This document shows, piece by piece, positions 20,218 to 32,879 of a DNA stretch of 64,000 bases. Below the pieces are notes generated by a model. It ran no database searches, was not told the DNA's origin, and saw nothing but the letters and a program-made list of their open reading frames with translations. Within the stretch, counting starts at the first letter, position 1. The number at the start of each line of letters is the position of its first letter. The position numbers and the translations under genes were made by a program. The stretch lies in contig CM041777.1 of NCBI GenBank assembly GCA_023374045.1, positions 461,495,827 through 461,559,826 on the forward strand, written 5' to 3'. This DNA comes from Limonium bicolor (Eukaryota > Streptophyta > Magnoliopsida > Caryophyllales > Plumbaginaceae).

Positions 20218-23200
20218 TGTAACACCCCAACCGCTAATCCTTCCATTATCCTCTAATCATTCCCATAACTACCTTACTCGCAGCGGAATACTTACTACTC
20301 CCGGCGGGTGATACAACGCCGTTCCATCCAAGGTTAACAAGGCTACTACTACTTACCGTTCGGTCTGATGATTAGAATAAACCATACACACTACTTACTT
20401 TACAATACCAAATACTTACTTACATTTGATTACCGAGTATACTGAATATACGAATTACATTCCATGACTACTTCCAAAAATGAAGAGTTTATACATCCTC
20501 TCCTTACTATCCAATCAAGTTCAATATCCAAAAAGGTGTACCACATGGTACACCGGCTACTCAAAAGGCCTTAGCCGTGTACAACTCGGTACACGTTTCA
20601 ATCCTACTACTACCAAAAAGAATCACATCCGTCCTTACCCTTCCGTCACGCCTCGCGGGTACCTGTGGAGTAAAAACATTCCCCCTAGGGGGTCAGCTTA
20701 CGCTGCATATGATAACCGCATACCCCGCGTGCTAGCGAGGGTACGCCAACTTTGGTCGAGTACATGCGGTTCGTTTCATTCATACATACATACATGCTTT
20801 ATACATACAATTCAATACACATACACAGGCATACATACACATACAATACATACAAGGAAGACAATTCAAGTCAACCATTCATACTTACCATACTCACCGC
20901 ATTACGGAGATACAATTCTCCAATACATACAAAGGTCTTGTTAGCCTCATTACACACCGGGTTAATCGGGTGTTCAATACTTTTACTCCGGGTCAATGAC
21001 TTACAATAGTCAAGACCAATACAATACAATACTTACTTCTTACATACTTTACTTCCAGTTAAGTCGGTATGACCTCCGGGCAGGGATTACTACATCCCAC
21101 CACGGGCTTTAGGGTGGCCCACTAATCCAGGATGCTACCCATTCAAGGGGATTGGTCCATGGAAAAGATTATAGCCAGGATTCGGATCCAACCTCTTGTG
21201 TTTCCTTATCCTCACGCGTGGCCGAAACTATATCGGGCTTCTACTCATTCCATTTTACTCATTACTCATGTTAGGAGTTAGATGTTAGGAATTAGTAGAA
21301 GTCCATATTCTTCCATACATACATACAATACACAAGTACTCATACTTACACATACACTTCATTTCCATTCATACATTTCATGAATTATACAAACTAATGT
21401 TCAAGAAGATAACAAGAACAAATAGTTCAAACACAGTTAAGTGCAAAAAGTCCGATTCATGCATTTATCTTATTGGTGATCACATAAGCACACAAATCGG
21501 GGTAACCAAGTTAGGATACAGGGCATGAAGAAATCATACCGTTCACCGTTTCGTACTACCGGGTTCCTTCAACGTGCAACTATTGATTCCTATACATACA
21601 TGAAGTAGTATGATCAATGATCCTATTGATCTACTTACTCCTTCATTGATACTTTCTATTATACTTACTACTTCATTACTTTCTTACTTGGTTATAAACC
21701 ATTCTTTTCTTTACTACTTCTTACATTTGTTGCCTTACTCATTTACTTACTTCTACCATTATTCTTCATTAATGGTGTTACTACATATTATGCTTATATT
21801 TGTATAGGCATATATGTATACATATGATAACTATAATCAATAATAAAACATTTTTTTTGTTTGACTCGACCGAACTTGCAAGTCCGGTCGCAAGTTCGGT
21901 CCAAGTCAGTAGGTTACATCGTGAAAATTCCAGGGCCGACCGACCTTGCAAGTCCGGTCCCAAGGTCGGTCCATTCCAGTAAGTTTCATGTGAAAATTTT
22001 AGCCCGACCGACCTTGCAAGTCCGGTCGCAAGGTCGGTCCATTCCAGTAGCTTGCATTACGGGAATTTTTCTGGCCGACCGAACTTGCAAGTCCGGTCGC
22101 AAGTTCGGTCCATTCCAGAAGGTTTCTGACGGGAGAATTTCTGGTCCGACCGAACTTGCAAGTCCGGTCGCAAGGTCGGTCGATTCCAGAAGGTTTCCCG
22201 TCTTGTAAATCTGGGCTCGACCGACCTTGCAAGTTCGGTCCTAAGGTCGGTCCGGCCCAGTACTTCAGTTTTAAAATCTGTTTTTGGGTGTTTTCTTTAC
22301 CCATTGTTTCCCCAATCTTACCAATACTTTCCTACATGTTTACCACTCATTTAGATGTTCTAAATCACCTTAATTCATCCACCAAACTTGCTACTCAATT
22401 CCTACACAACTTACACCAATCTTCATCATCTCATTTCAACACTTACATTATTTTTCTTCACACTAATGCTACAATTTTGGTTTTCCACATCATGTTACAG
22501 ATTTTTACCTTAACTCTTATTCTCCAATACTCCCTCAACTAATGTCACTCTTGGCATCTAAGTACACTAGTTCACATCCTAACTCCATCCCACTTACAAC
22601 TCATTTTCAAATCTGTTTCAAAACACTAAACTACTCCCATTATACTTCCAATACTTCCTCTTCTTAAACACTAAGTCCTCTCATTCCTACACAAAATTTG
22701 ACATAGTCTCCCCTATATTTTAACATTCTCCACACATTATTTCAGCTCACACATTTATTTCACCACCTGTTTACACACACTTCTTAACATTCCAACACTA
22801 CTCAACAACATAAATTCCTGCACACATACACATACTACCATGGTTTTCCCAAGCTTTTAAAACTCGTTTAAAACTTCAAAACTGTTACAACATCATTCCT
22901 CCATATACAATATACTTACTACTCATTACTCAATTTATTACTCATTTTACTACTCCCAAAAGCTGTTACAATACTACATACAAAACTAGCTCAAGGTATA
23001 GGTGATTACCTTGTGTTTCTAGTTTTCTTTTCTTCTTGCCTTCTTCTTCCTTCTTTCCTTCTTCTTTGTCTTCCTCACACAATGCACAATACTACAACCA
23101 CCATACCAATACACACTACCATTTAACATTCATTTTGCACTAACCCTAGAATTTAAATGTTTTAGGGTTTAGAGATGAGTATTACCTTCCAATGAATGGA

Positions 23201-24148
23201 TGAAGTTCTTGACTAGCAAGAGAACAATATTCCTAGCCCAAGGAGGAGCCAAAATCGGCTGGAACAAAGAGGCACCAAACAAGGTTTAGTTGAATCTCGT
23301 TTTGCCCACAAGGCCTAGAAAATGATAGGTTTTCAAGGATTTTTACCTCAAAATGACAAGGAGGTGAAGGTGCTTCTAATGGTGGACTTGAATCTTCAAA
23401 TGGAGAATACCCATTAAAATGAAAGTTGAGCTTTTGGATTTTTGAAAGGAGGGAAATGTTCTCCTTTGCAAGGGGATTCCAATGGTACTAATTTTGTAAT
23501 TTTTGGAGTAAGATTAATGGGTTAACAAGAGGAGAGAAGGTGGAAGTTGAGTGAGCTCCTCCTTTCTCCATGGTTGTCGCAGGAGCAAGAGAAAAACAGA
23601 GAGAATAGAGAAGGAAGGGGGGGTGCCAACGTGAGAGGAAGAGGGGAGTGAGGAGAGAGAGTTTCTTTTTCTTTCATTATTCCTTTTGTCTTCTTGTGAG
23701 TTACAAACAATAAAGAGAGTGAGTGAGAGGAGGGGAAATCGGTTCCCCCTACATACACATACACATTTTTACTTTTTATTTACAAAGTGGACACACTAAG
23801 TTTGTTTATTTGCATTCTCACCCCAACTTCCCGATTGTTACAGTTTTTCCTAACCGGTAACCGTTTTCCGGAATTTTCTCGTTTAATTAATTTTATTGGT
23901 TCTAAGCTCCACTAACATATTAGTGATAATTTAGTTGACCAAAATTGTACGAGTCTGTTTGACCCGCTTAAAGTCACGTTTTCCCGGTTTCCTCGAAAAA
24001 CGCGCTTTAAGGTTCGTTTATGCTTTTAACCCATTTTAAAGGTCCGTTTTCTTCGGGATTTGTTCCCTCATATTTATTTAAGTGTAATTAAGCCTTTAAA
24101 ATTATAATTAGCCTAATTAATCACTGTTTTTAATTACGGGGTATTTCA
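20218..24148 (-). mobile_element. Element B, 5' LTR
   Basis: Pairs with 9590-13600 in the same orientation. It ends next to the PBS, which identifies it as the 5' copy. It holds the promoter of the element on the minus strand; no TATA box is called confidently. Hairpin array at about 21864-22258 and hairpin cassette from about 20663. Confidence 0.95.
21864..22258 (-). repeat. Tandem array of six hairpin units in B 5' LTR
   Basis: Same six-unit array as 11282-11680, with small length differences in the linkers. Confidence 0.88.
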
Positions 24149-24153
24149 TAACC
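24149..24153. repeat. Target site duplication of element B (right copy)
   Basis: TAACC directly after the right end of B, identical to 9585-9589. Confidence 0.93.
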
Positions 24154-24230
24154 ATAGCATAGAGTATATGTACGAGTAACAGTATTAGATTCACCAACTT
24201 TGAGGGCAAAGTTCTTTAAGGGAGGTAGAT
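24154..24230 (+). mobile_element. Element A internal domain, last part, with PPT
   Basis: Continues A after the B insertion. It contains the hairpin AACTTTGAGGGCAAAGTT and the polypurine tract AAGGGAGGTAGAT ending at 24230, immediately before the TG of the 3' LTR. Confidence 0.9.
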
Positions 24231-26437
24231 TGAAATACCCCGAACTTAAATATGGTGATTAGAATATTCTAATATAGTATTTAAGGGCCTAATAGTGCCT
24301 AAGTAATTTTGGTAAGGAAAATAAATCCAAAAGAAATGAGAAAAACGCTTAGAAAGCGGAAAACGCTAAAACAAGCGTTAAATAACCATAGGAGGTACGA
24401 GACCTCGGTTATAGTATCGTAAGGATTCCTAAGGCTTATTCATGCCTAATTAGTATACGGGAACGATTCCCGAAGAAAACGGATGCAAGAAATGTATTAA
24501 AACGCTAAAAGAGCTTTAGCGCACGTTTTTCGAGGAAACCCGAAAACGTGGTTTTAAGTGGTCAAACAAACCCGTAAAAATTATAAATCATTACATAATA
24601 ATTATTAAGCCTTATGGAAGCTTAATAACCAATAAAAATAAAGAAACGAGAAAATTTTGGAAAACGGACCCGGTTAGTGAATGGTATCAAAACTGGGTAA
24701 ATTAACGAGCGTTTTCTGTAAAAGACGAAAAACTGCTCCAGCTTAACAGTATAGTGGGGCCGGTTTTTATAGGGTACTAATACCCTCTCACACACTCAAT
24801 TAAATATTACTCCCCCACACACACTAGGAGACAAGAGAACTAAAGCAAAAAGTAACAAATACTTGCCTTTTCCCTCTCTCTCCTCCCTCTCCTCTTCTTT
24901 TCTTGCGTGAGAACCCCCTCCATCCTGATTCCTCTCTTCTCTTTCCTCTGGTTGGGGACGATTTTGAAGAGCTCAAAATGGCTCCCATGGCTTCTCCACT
25001 TATACTCCATGTTCTAGCTTCATTAAAGCCCCAAATCGAAAATAAATTGCATATTCTTCCCTCATCAAGCTCTACATTTCTATCTTTTCAAAATTCCAAA
25101 TGGAGGAGTTTGACCTCCATGGGTTTTGGGCATTTGAAGAGTAAACCACATATTTTTGAAGCTTGGAGTCTCCTCTTCCACTTAAGGTAAAAAGATTCAA
25201 GAGAAAAACTCATTTTCTCCATTTCCATGCCTTGGCCAATTTTGGCTTCTTTTAATGCCTTATTCTCTTCTTTGTTTGAGCTTGGTTCAACTCTCCAATG
25301 GTGGAGGAACCCTCCTTTGTATTCAAGACTTAAAAACCTCTCTTGAAGCTCCAAGGTAAAACCCTAACTAATGGCATTAAAGTCTTTCATTGAATTAAAG
25401 TTATCCAATGGGTTAAGGAGTTTAATTGTATTTATTTGTGTGTTTTGAATGTTGGCTTGGGGTTGGGTAACCCCATTGACCAACTTGACCGAGAATGAAG
25501 AAGGGGAGAGGAGGAGGACTCAAAGGAAGAAGTGTGATCTTAAGGTAAGAAAAACCTATCTCAATGCTTAATCTAATGCATTAGTGTAGTGGGAATGGGT
25601 AAACAAATAAAAGAACTTAAACCATTGTATTAGTATTGTAATTGTGGATGTTTGAGTACTAGTGAGCAAGTGTGTGAATTTGTAGGCCTTAGAGCCAAAC
25701 GAGGTATGTGTATATTAGTAATGCTATTTGAGGAGTAATGATGTATTGGTATTGTATTGAGGAAGCATTTGTGTATTAGAATTTTGTATGTGTGCTGGTA
25801 GGACCCTTGTTGGGTGTGGCTAGCTTTAGGTTGAATTTGATGAGAGGATGTGTATTTGAGGATGTGAGAAAAGAAGGTGGGCTATGGCCAAAGTTTGGTA
25901 GGAATTGTGCATTAAAGAATGACTTGGTGATGGGAGAACCAAGGGTGTATTGGACTTAGTAAAGATGTTAATGACCATGGATGGTAATTGTGGTATGAGG
26001 GTATTAGGATGTAAAATCTGTGGTAAAAGAGGTACCAAAATGCATGGTGGGACTAGGAAGAAATTGGTGTGCAAGATTTAGTAAATTGATGTTGAACTTG
26101 GGCATTGATAGTGTAGATGCTTTGAAATGAACTGGCATGGTAAAGGTAAGGTAATTAGGATGCTAGGAATGGCAATGATTGAGAAAGTATTGGATGGGAG
26201 AATTGAATTGTAAAATCTGTAGCATAGGTGTGACAAAAACTGTTACATGTGTTGTAGAGAAGAAGTGAGGAAATTGTGTAAGTTGTTTGATGGGTTTAGT
26301 AAAGGATTTGGGGGATGAACCAAGGCAATTTTGAGGGCCTAAGTAGTGTTAAAATATGTGGGATTAAGTGTAGGAACAATGGGGAAGTAATGGGTAAAGG
26401 AGAGGACTGAAAACAGAAATGAAAACTGAAGTACTGG

Positions 26438-26838
26438 GTCGGACCGACCTTGGGACCGAAATTGCAAGGTCGGTCGAGCCCAGATTTGCAAAGGACGGAA
26501 ACCTTCTGGAACGGACCGACCTTGGGACCGGACATGCAAGGTCGGTCGGCCAGAGGAATTTCCCGTCATGCAACCTACTGGAATGGACCGACCTTGTGAC
26601 CGGACTTGCAAGGTCGGTCGACTCAAAAATTTTCCGTCTTGTAAGCTACTGGAATGGACCGACCTTGTGACCGGACTTGCAAGGTCGGTCGGGCAAAATT
26701 TTCCGTCAAGTAACTCACTGGAATGGACCGACCTTGGGACCGGACTTGCAAGGTCGGTCGGCCCTGTAATTTTCCAGCGTGATTCCTTACTGACTTCGAC
26801 CGACCTTGGGACCGACCCTGGGTAAGGTCGGTCGAGTC
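26438..26838 (+). repeat. Tandem hairpin array in element A 3' LTR
   Basis: Six units matching 1990-2392. A few single-base changes, such as TTGTGACC for TTGCGACC, are shared between two units. Confidence 0.88.
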
Positions 26839-28409
26839 AAAACAAAAAATATATATATATATGATTAGAGTTATCATATGTATATAAGTATATGCCTATA
26901 CACATAGGTATGTGTAAATGTAGTAATACACCATTAATGGAAAGAAAGGATGAGGAAATGCACATGTGAGTAAGGAAACAAGTTAAGGAAGTTGTAAGTA
27001 TAAGAACATTAAGTGTACCGGGATAACGGGGTAAGTAAGGGAGTAGTAATTACTTGTATATCGTATGAGCATAGTATTAATAACAATGTTGGAAACATTA
27101 TCAGTGGAACAAGTGTGAACCAAGGAACAAGGGAACACATGGTAAAGCTAACTCCGGTGCAAGGTATGATTTTCTCATGCCCCGTATGCTAACCGAGTTA
27201 CTTGATTGATTTGTGTGCTGTATGCCGGCTAATCAAGACTAAAGCATGAAAACGGTTTATTGCCTTTCATTGTATGCCTGCTGTATGTTGTATGAGCTAA
27301 CCTTTCTTGAATTGAATGTGTGGCTTCACTTAGTGCGTAGATCGACTCCTAGATGGGTCTTGTTGTGTAGCGACTCGTAGTAAGAGTCATAATGTGAGCT
27401 AATGGAACCATAGCAACGGACTAAATTACGAATCAACGAACGATAGCACAAACCAACAAACTCACTAGAATGTGAGGGAGCGTACGGGAGTAATAACCTC
27501 CCGATAATGGTAGAAGGACCGAAATGAATAATCCACAAACAATAAGTAGTGGAAGTATATAAGTAACCTCTATTAGAGGAATTAATCTTGGTGCAAGACA
27601 TGAACCATGAGAGTAGTAGAGAACGATGAGGGATCTCCAAACCCCTTAGCAACTAGTCGACCCATTATGAGAGGACTCGACTGATGTAAGTATGTCCCGA
27701 ACATGTGAGTATTCGATACGTTGGGCAAACCCTTAAATCTGAGGATACTAGTCGGTTGTAATTCCCTAAGCTAGTGGAGGTTATCAAGAGAGATACTTCT
27801 AGGCTAATCCCTGAGATTGTATATACTCTGAGAGAAGAGTGCTGGGAATTTGAGTAGTCCGGTATAAACGGACATTGAGTATTTTAGGAGCTAAGCGTAT
27901 AGCCCTCGTATTGTAGGTCCGGTGGCAAGACTTGTGTATGACCCCGCCCGGTGGCCAAAGTAATGAGTACTGAGTATTGCGTATGTATGAGTAAAGTAAG
28001 GAGTAAGGAGTAAGAAGCGAGTATGAGTATGAGTACCGAGTATTGAGTATGTATGAGTAAGCATTGAGTAATGAGTACGTATGAGTAAGTATGGAGCATT
28101 GAGTAGTGAGTATGTATAAGCGTAGTAACAAGTATGGAGTAAAGAGTGTGTACGAGTAAGGGTATAAGCATGGAGTGATGAGTATGTAAGAGTAAGGCAA
28201 TGAGTAGCAAGTAAGGAGTAGGTATGAGCAGAGTAATGAACAACGGGCAACCCCGAAGTAGCAACGAGAATGTATCTAATATGAACAGTCGACTATCGAA
28301 TTGTCTTCCGCAGTAGATAGTGAACCTTGTGTGTGTGTATGTACGCATTGAGAATGTATTGTGTAGAAATTGTATGTACGTTTGCTTGTAAAATGAACTC
28401 CATGTATAT

Positions 28410-28510
28410 CCGACCCAAAGTAGTCGGCGTACCGCGGTTAGCACGCGGTATATGCGAATTTCATATGCAGCGTAAGCTGACCCCCTAGGGGGACCGTTTT
28501 TAGTGTGCAG
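28410..28510 (+). promoter_or_regulatory. Conserved LTR hairpin cassette (A 3' LTR)
   Basis: Second copy of the cassette at 3965-4065, with the same stems and the same terminal CAG. Confidence 0.65.
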
Positions 28511-28898
28511 GTACTCGAAGCTGACCACCGTTCGAGAGAGTAGGACCGGGACTGCTATGTAAGCATGGGTAGTAGTATGGAAGGGATGGAACTTGTAATG
28601 TATGGGAAATTTGGAAGTCCAAACTGTATCGGTAAAATTAAGGATTGTAGTATACTCGGTATAGTATTGTATTGGAGTTGTATTTGAATTATGTTTTAGT
28701 ATGCAAGGGGAAGTATTGTATTGTGTAGAGCACTCGGTATGCTCATATTCATCAGACCGATAGTATGTAGTATTGTAACTTGCCTTGTTAGTCACGTGGG
28801 TGACTAACGGCATTGTACACCCGCCGTTGAGTAAGTAATGTCCGCTGCGAAGGTAAGTATGGTACGGTAATAACGGTATTAGCGGTAGGGGTGTTACA

Positions 28899-31769
28899 CA
28901 TAGTTTCCTTTATTTACAAAATCATCCCATTAATTATACCATGTATATATACCACATTTAATATAACATTTCTAACTTAAAAAAGTATAACCTATGGTTA
29001 TTTTATTTAATAACCGAACAGACCTCACTATATATTTTATATTCCATTAGGCTCAATTTATAACATATAGTTTAATAATTCATTAAAACTATATATTATA
29101 CACATATCTTATTAAATACCCTTATATAATTCTAAAAATCACCAAATTTCACCAAAGGGTTATAAATATCCTTATTAACCCATAAACTTTCGGTATTTAA
29201 TATACCACCTCATATTTCCCAAAGTGTCATAATGACATAATAACTATATATTATACATATATAATTTATCTTAATTCCGAAATCAACCCAATAAATTCCT
29301 AAAAATTCCTAATAGCCCATGGGTGTTTATAATACCATTATACACCCTTAATTTTTGGTAATAACATATTCACCACATATGTTATAAAATTGTTACAATT
29401 AAATACTTATCTTATTATAAAACCTTAAATAAGTTATTTAACTTATCTAATTTAACCCCAAAACTTTTATAATCTTATAATTTTTATATAAACTCATTAA
29501 ACCTCCAATTTTCGGCTATATCCTTTTATAGCCCCCAAATTTAATTTAATTACACCTCAACCCCTTATTCATTTCGGTAATATATAAATATCACCTAAAA
29601 CCTAATTTAAACTAAATATAAATAAATAAAATGGCCTAAAGTACATGGCCTTATTACAAACATTTGCTCACAAAAAAATTACACATAAATGTCCCAAAAA
29701 TACTTATAAATCTCGGCCTCACCACATATTTTTCATTAATTACCAAAACTTCCACATAAAGTCTTAATTTTGACATTTATGTTACTTAATCACTTAGATA
29801 AATTTATTAAGTCATTTCCTTAATCATTTTAAGGTCAAACATGACCATATTACCATATTCTCTCACGACAATTTAATGTTCACAAGTTTAAACTTGTGTA
29901 TAATGTATCAAGTTAAGGTTTAAATGATTTATACCTTGATTTAGCAAGGTAAGACCTTGTTTGGTCTCGCCACCTTAAGGAGAATTTCTCCACAGCTTGA
30001 TCTACTTGTCTTCATGTAGAAAAACAAGACATGATTAAATTCCAAACATGAGCTAACCATGAGAAGTAATTTAAGTCATGAAAATATTTTACCTTAGATC
30101 TTCAAGTTTGTTGGAGTTCTACTCGGCCCTTTTTTTCAGTAGAGAAAGAGTATCAAAACACTGTTAAAAACAAGGTACAAAACCGTGGGTAACTAGCTTG
30201 GAAGATGGCTAAGATTTACCTTGTTTAAGATGCCAAAAATGTGTGTTTTGGCATGGATCTAGCTACTCCTTGTAGATCTTGGTATACCAACTGAACACAT
30301 GAAAAGAGAGAAAAAATAAGGCTTGGAGACCAAGTTTTACAACCGAAATTTACAAGGAAGAAGAGATATGTGCTTAAAGCACATTTTTACCTTAAATGGT
30401 CAAGACTTGAACTTTACTCATTATATCTTGTTACAACCGAAATAATCCTTCCTTTAACCTCCAAAACACTCTACATAATGTATAGAAATGGTGGAGTCTA
30501 GATCAATGGAAAAAGGAAAGAAAGATGAAGAAAATGGACATTTTTATGCCTTAGAAGCTTACTAGAGCAAGAGCTCTCACCAACTGAACGTTGCTGCTTA
30601 CCTACGGTCATGGAGGAGCCAAATGAGAGGGTTTGGCAAGTGAACTCTCGGCTGGAATGGAGTAATGAAGAAGGTAGGCTAATTTTGTCCTTAAAGTCAT
30701 TTTTTTGCTTATTTTATGTTCTTAATGATTTGATGACTCATTGCTGATTGATTGTAGTTGTTTAATCAATGGGGACAAAGACTATAGGCAGCCGGCCATG
30801 AATGGAGTGGTGGGTGGATGATTGGTACTTAATTGATCCAATAATGGAGTAATAATGTCATTTAATCAATTTATAATGGTGATCATCACCCATTGCTTGG
30901 AATCGGCCATGAATTAAGGAGAGCAGCCCTTAATCAATCGGTGCAGGTCACATGAAGTGGGTAGACAGGTTTGTTTAATTAAAAGTGGTTGATTAAATAC
31001 TAAAAAGGTGTAATAAGCTTTACTTTTGATAATGTAAAGTTGTTTAATCAATCTTTGCAAGTGGGACGGCTACCAGCTGGTTAGGAGCCTTAATTAACCG
31101 ATTTTATGAGGTCCAATTCGTGGTCAATGGTCAACATTGGCCAATTTAGTCAATGTTGACTCAAACGGGCCCCCTTTTAGGGTTTTATTAATATTTTAAT
31201 ATTAATTTGTAAAATTTGTAAATTTCTAGAATTAAATTCCTAATATGATATAATATGATATTGTATCATATTTAAAGGTATTATGACCTTTAAGCCCATT
31301 AAAAAACAATTTAGAAGGCAATTACACAAAACGTGCTTTAAGGAGTTTTAGCGTACATTTTGTGTCGCAAGGTGTTTCTGAGCTTGGTTTTCTTTGAGAA
31401 CGGTTTTTTTGTGTTCCTTACATGATATTTGATCATGGTATCCAATTTATATCATTTAGAGGTCATTAGACCTTTAAGGTATTCTTAGAGCACATTTTTG
31501 CCCTACTGACCTTAAGCAGTAAATTTTGTTCTTTGTGTTGGAGTGTTGTCCAACAATTGTAATATGTTTAGTAATGTGTTAATAAGCTTAGGACAAAGTT
31601 TTAGGTCCTAATAAGTTCATTTGGGTATTTATTACCCTACACAGTCAAAGGTGCAACATCTTGTTTTGTGTTGATCACTGTTGTTCTCAGTTGACTTTTA
31701 AGGCATGTTTAGGCCTTAATCAATGTGATTAGATATTTAATCCATATTTTATTAGTTTGGGGTATTTCA
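28899..31769 (-). mobile_element. Element D, 3' LTR (part)
   Basis: On the minus strand it starts TGAAATACCCC at 31769, next to a PPT. The part 29715-31769 is repeated at 47106-49176. The left end is the end of element A, with no LTR-terminal TGTAACA, so A probably inserted into this LTR and the rest lies left of the window. AT-rich, no coding. Confidence 0.75.
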
Positions 31770-32879
31770 GTCTACCCCCCTTAAAAAGACTTCGTCCCGA
31801 AGTCGCTTATCAAATAGGTAAGTATATAAATGTATAACTACCCACTATTCCCATAATGAATATCTATGTGATATATCTTTACACACATCGTATTGTGCCT
31901 ATACAGCACATAGCCATCACTTTGTGGCGTTAGTTCAATCATATATGGATATAGGTGATCCATCAGCACCATCATTTCCTATCAGTTCTACAAACCCTGA
32001 CAACTCCCGAGGCGTCCATAACATACCATCGTTCCACATTCCATATCTAATGATTCATTTTGTATGTAGACGATACCATATGTAATCATTCTATAAAGCA
32101 ATATGAATACATATATCACAAGTAGCATAAGATAAGTACTACACACTGGTGTAAATACAACATTCAAACAAGTATCTCATAAGATACATACATACAAGTG
32201 TACATCACACATAAACATACCAAACAACGTACGCCCCGCGTACCAAACATAACCAACAAAACCAATTCACTGTATGCCATGCATACTAAACAAACAAACC
32301 CTCGTATGCCCCGAACCACCAATCTTTGTAGCAATGCGTACGAAACAACCAAACTTAGTGCACACATGTGCACAGCCAAGAGCTCTACCCCCCTTAAAAA
32401 GGGGTTACGCCCCCGTACCCCACAGTATACCACAGCCACTCACCAAGGAGCGCTGGATACTTGGCTCTCAAAGAGTTCTCCAACTCGTGGATTATCCTCA
32501 TATCAGAGAGACGGGTATGACTCTAGCCCTTCTGGGCTCCACAATATAAAAGGTGAGGCACTGATCTATTTGTGCTCTCTCCCGAATTCGTTCTAATGGG
32601 CCCACTCACTCCACATGAGGTGCAGACCCATGACACATAGGCTCAGTTTGCCTCTTTTCATTGTTGGGTATCCCCTCATTGGGATCACTATAGCATACAT
32701 GCGTGTCTCTCTCACTGATATTCAGCTTGAGGTGTAATATGACATTGGCTACTATTAGTACTTAGTGCTCTTTGCACTTGTCTTTGTAATATTAAGACGT
32801 ACCAGCCTATATGTCCACAAAGATGATGTTTTGTCATCTATGTCCCTGGTGGTTCTGTTCCAGAGTAACACACTGTTTT
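31770..32879 (-). mobile_element. Element D internal domain, 3' part, with PPT
   Basis: Minus strand has GACTTCGGGACGAAGTC (hairpin), TTTTTAAGGGGGGTAGAC (PPT) and then the LTR. The rest aligns loosely with the 3' internal domains of A and C on the opposite strand. No recognised protein; short frames around 32164-32596 share no motif. Confidence 0.75.
32383..32405 (-). promoter_or_regulatory. Second, internal polypurine tract of element D
   Basis: Minus strand AACCCCTTTTTAAGGGGGGT followed by AGAGC, about 600 bases before the true PPT. Same core as in A, B and C. Confidence 0.6.

Larger units (their letters stand above)
9590..24148 (-). mobile_element. Element B: complete chromovirus-type Ty3/gypsy retrotransposon carrying an AlkB domain
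   Basis: A 14.6-kb element on the minus strand with two LTRs of about 4.0 and 3.9 kb, TG...CA ends and a perfect 5-bp target duplication. Order in its own direction: 5' LTR (20218-24148), PBS, gag in three exon-like blocks, an AlkB/ALKBH1-like dioxygenase, protease, RT, RNase H, integrase, chromodomain, PPT and 3' LTR (9590-13600). The PR-RT-RH-IN order defines Ty3/gypsy, and the chromodomain after integrase places it with the chromoviruses, probably Tekay/Del-like judging by the long LTRs. Several frameshifts and a missing RT aspartate mean this copy as written is not active. The family looks young because the LTRs are very similar. Confidence 0.95.
24231..28898 (+). mobile_element. Element A, 3' LTR (complete, 4668 bp)
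   Basis: Starts TGAAATACCCCG after the PPT and ends GGGGTGTTACA at 28898. It matches 1-4454 from 24453 onward. Hairpin array at about 26438-26838 and hairpin cassette at 28410-28510. The first ~230 bases are clearly related to the start of the element C LTR. Confidence 0.93.

Noticed and set aside
27884..28813. 309-codon minus-strand frame as a protein gene
   Set aside because: Composed of repetitive TAC/TCA/CTC low complexity antisense to the LTR. In the other LTR copy it is broken into short frames.
32164..32596. Gene in the 3' internal part of element D
   Set aside because: Overlapping short frames on both strands across the internal PPT, which is shared non-coding sequence in A, B and C.
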